A stretch of 35,393 nucleotides of DNA from Deltaproteobacteria bacterium (lineage in GTDB: Bacteria > Myxococcota > UBA727 > VGSZ01), in NCBI GenBank assembly GCA_020850995.1, contig JADZDP010000058.1, forward strand, positions 1 to 35,393. Reading direction: 5' to 3'. The position numbers and the translations under genes were made by a program. Positions 34,379-35,393 of the stretch are shown here, piece by piece; the first letter of the stretch is position 1; each line of letters begins with the position of its first letter. The notes under the pieces were generated by a model that was not told the origin of the DNA, ran no database searches, and saw only the letters and a list, made by a program, of their open reading frames with translations.

Positions 34379-35393
34379 ATGGGCAAGATCATCGGAATCG
34401 ACCTCGGAACCACCAACTCGGTCGTGGCCATCATGGAGGGCGGCGAGCCCAAGGTCATCGCCAACCAGGAAGGTGCCCGCACGACTCCGTCCGTGGTGGC
34501 GTGGGGCAAGGACGGCGACATCATGGTCGGCCAGGTGGCGCGCCGCCAGGCGGTCACCAATCCGAGGAACACCGTGTATTCGGCAAAGCGCTTCATCGGC
34601 CGCCGCTATGGCGAGGTCGCTGGCGAGATCAAGCGCGTGCCCTTCGAGGTGGTCACCGGCGACAACGGCGACGTCATCATCAAGGTGCAAGACAAGAAGG
34701 TCACGCCGCCCGAGGTGGGCGCCAAGGTGCTGCAGAAGCTGAAGCAGGCCGCCGAGGCCTACCTGGGCGAGACGGTCACCGAGGCGGTCATCACCGTGCC
34801 CGCCTACTTCAACGACAGCCAGCGCCAGGCCACACGCGACGCCGGTCGCATTGCCGGCCTCGACGTCAAGCGCATCGTCAACGAGCCCACGGCAGCGGCC
34901 CTCGCCTACGGCCTCGACAAGCAGAAGGAGGAGAAGGTCGCGGTCTACGACTTCGGCGGCGGTACCTTCGATATCTCCATCCTCGAGGTGGGCGAGAACG
35001 TGGTTGAGGTCATCGCCACCAACGGCGACACGCACCTCGGTGGCGACGATATCGACAACGCCGTGATGGACTACCTGGTCGCCGAGTTCAAAAAGGAGAC
35101 GGGCATCGACGTCTCCGGCGACAAGATGGTGGTGCAGCGCCTCAAAGAGGCGGCCGAGAAGGCCAAGTGCGAGCTGTCGTCGGTGGCGCAGACCGAGATC
35201 AACCTGCCCTTCCTCACCGCCGACCAGACCGGTCCCAAGCACATGACCTTGACGCTGACGCGCTCGAAGCTCGAGCAGATCATGGACCCCTTCGTGCAGC
35301 GCACGCTGGCGCCCGTGAAGAAGTGCCTGGAAGACGCCAAGATGAAGCCCGGCGACGTCGACGAGGTCATCCTGGTGGGCGGCTCCACGCGCA
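34379..35393 (+). CDS. dnaK: Chaperone DnaK (Hsp70), N-terminal 338 residues
   Basis: Starts at ATG 34379 with AGGAG (34368-34372) six bases upstream and runs off the right edge. The ATPase domain is clear: [19 protein letters not shown] (phosphate 1), [31 protein letters not shown] (connect 1), [14 protein letters not shown] (phosphate 2) and VILVGGSTR (adenosine) at the edge. The substrate-binding domain lies outside the window. DnaK folds and rescues proteins with DnaJ and GrpE. Neither is visible upstream, where a divergent zinc-ribbon gene lies. The visible part shows no frameshift. Confidence 0.98.
   Translation, partial: MGKIIGIDLGTTNSVVAIMEGGEPKVIANQEGARTTPSVVAWGKDGDIMVGQVARRQAVTNPRNTVYSAKRFIGRRYGEVAGEIKRVPFEVVTGDNGDVIIKVQDKKVTPPEVGAKVLQKLKQAAEAYLGETVTEAVITVPAYFNDSQRQATRDAGRIAGLDVKRIVNEPTAAALAYGLDKQKEEKVAVYDFGGGTFDISILEVGENVVEVIATNGDTHLGGDDIDNAVMDYLVAEFKKETGIDVSGDKMVVQRLKEAAEKAKCELSSVAQTEINLPFLTADQTGPKHMTLTLTRSKLEQIMDPFVQRTLAPVKKCLEDAKMKPGDVDEVILVGGSTR

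Overview
The window reads as a dense piece of chromosome from a GC-rich (roughly 70% by eye) Gram-negative bacterium, most likely Myxococcota or a related former deltaproteobacterium. The pointers are a BamA with POTRA domains, Tat and lipoprotein signals, Ala/Pro-rich secreted proteins, ASH-repeat/VWA lipoproteins, zinc-ribbon proteins with long disordered linkers, and frequent GTG/TTG starts. The lineage is an inference. I see no phage, transposon, integron, CRISPR array or toxin-antitoxin pair. No gap between genes exceeds about 210 bp.

Layout. 1-105 is the end of an unknown gene. 232-4739 (minus) is a probable operon: ASH-repeat/VWA lipoprotein, Cys-rich secreted protein, small membrane-anchored di-haem cytochrome c. 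4881-8162 (plus) holds a small acidic protein, a metallophosphoesterase-like lipoprotein that has lost ligand residues, and a secreted helical-repeat protein. 8268-11548 (plus) is a carotenoid-desaturase-like flavoprotein overlapping a six-TM histidine kinase. 11540-16161 (minus) carries era, leuS and a zinc-ribbon/proline-rich protein. 16229-16305 (minus) is a CAT-anticodon tRNA with a textbook terminator. 16393-16884 is a small membrane protein.

17093-22097 (minus) contains bamA, a GMC oxidoreductase with a ferredoxin-like Cys motif, and its Tat-signal small subunit. 22240-26772 (plus) is a three-gene run: helical protein, zinc-ribbon/TPR protein, HutF-like deiminase. Then come a small zinc-ribbon protein (minus), a PspA/IM30 protein (plus), a HEAT/glycine-zipper protein (minus), tldD-tldE (plus), a second zinc-ribbon/proline-rich protein (minus), and the start of dnaK (plus), which runs off the window.

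Housekeeping genes (era, leuS, bamA, dnaK, tldD/E, pspA, tRNA) are mixed with lineage-specific envelope proteins. No single new defence or biosynthetic system stands out. The most striking cross-gene signal is a recurring TAnnnT-like box, often preceded by TGC, placed 6-7 nt before the start codon of eight genes that lack a clear Shine-Dalgarno. This suggests widespread leaderless transcription. Second is a pair of paralogous zinc-ribbon/disordered-linker proteins about 18 kb apart, and third a GMC oxidoreductase/Tat-subunit pair with a possible Fe-S motif.
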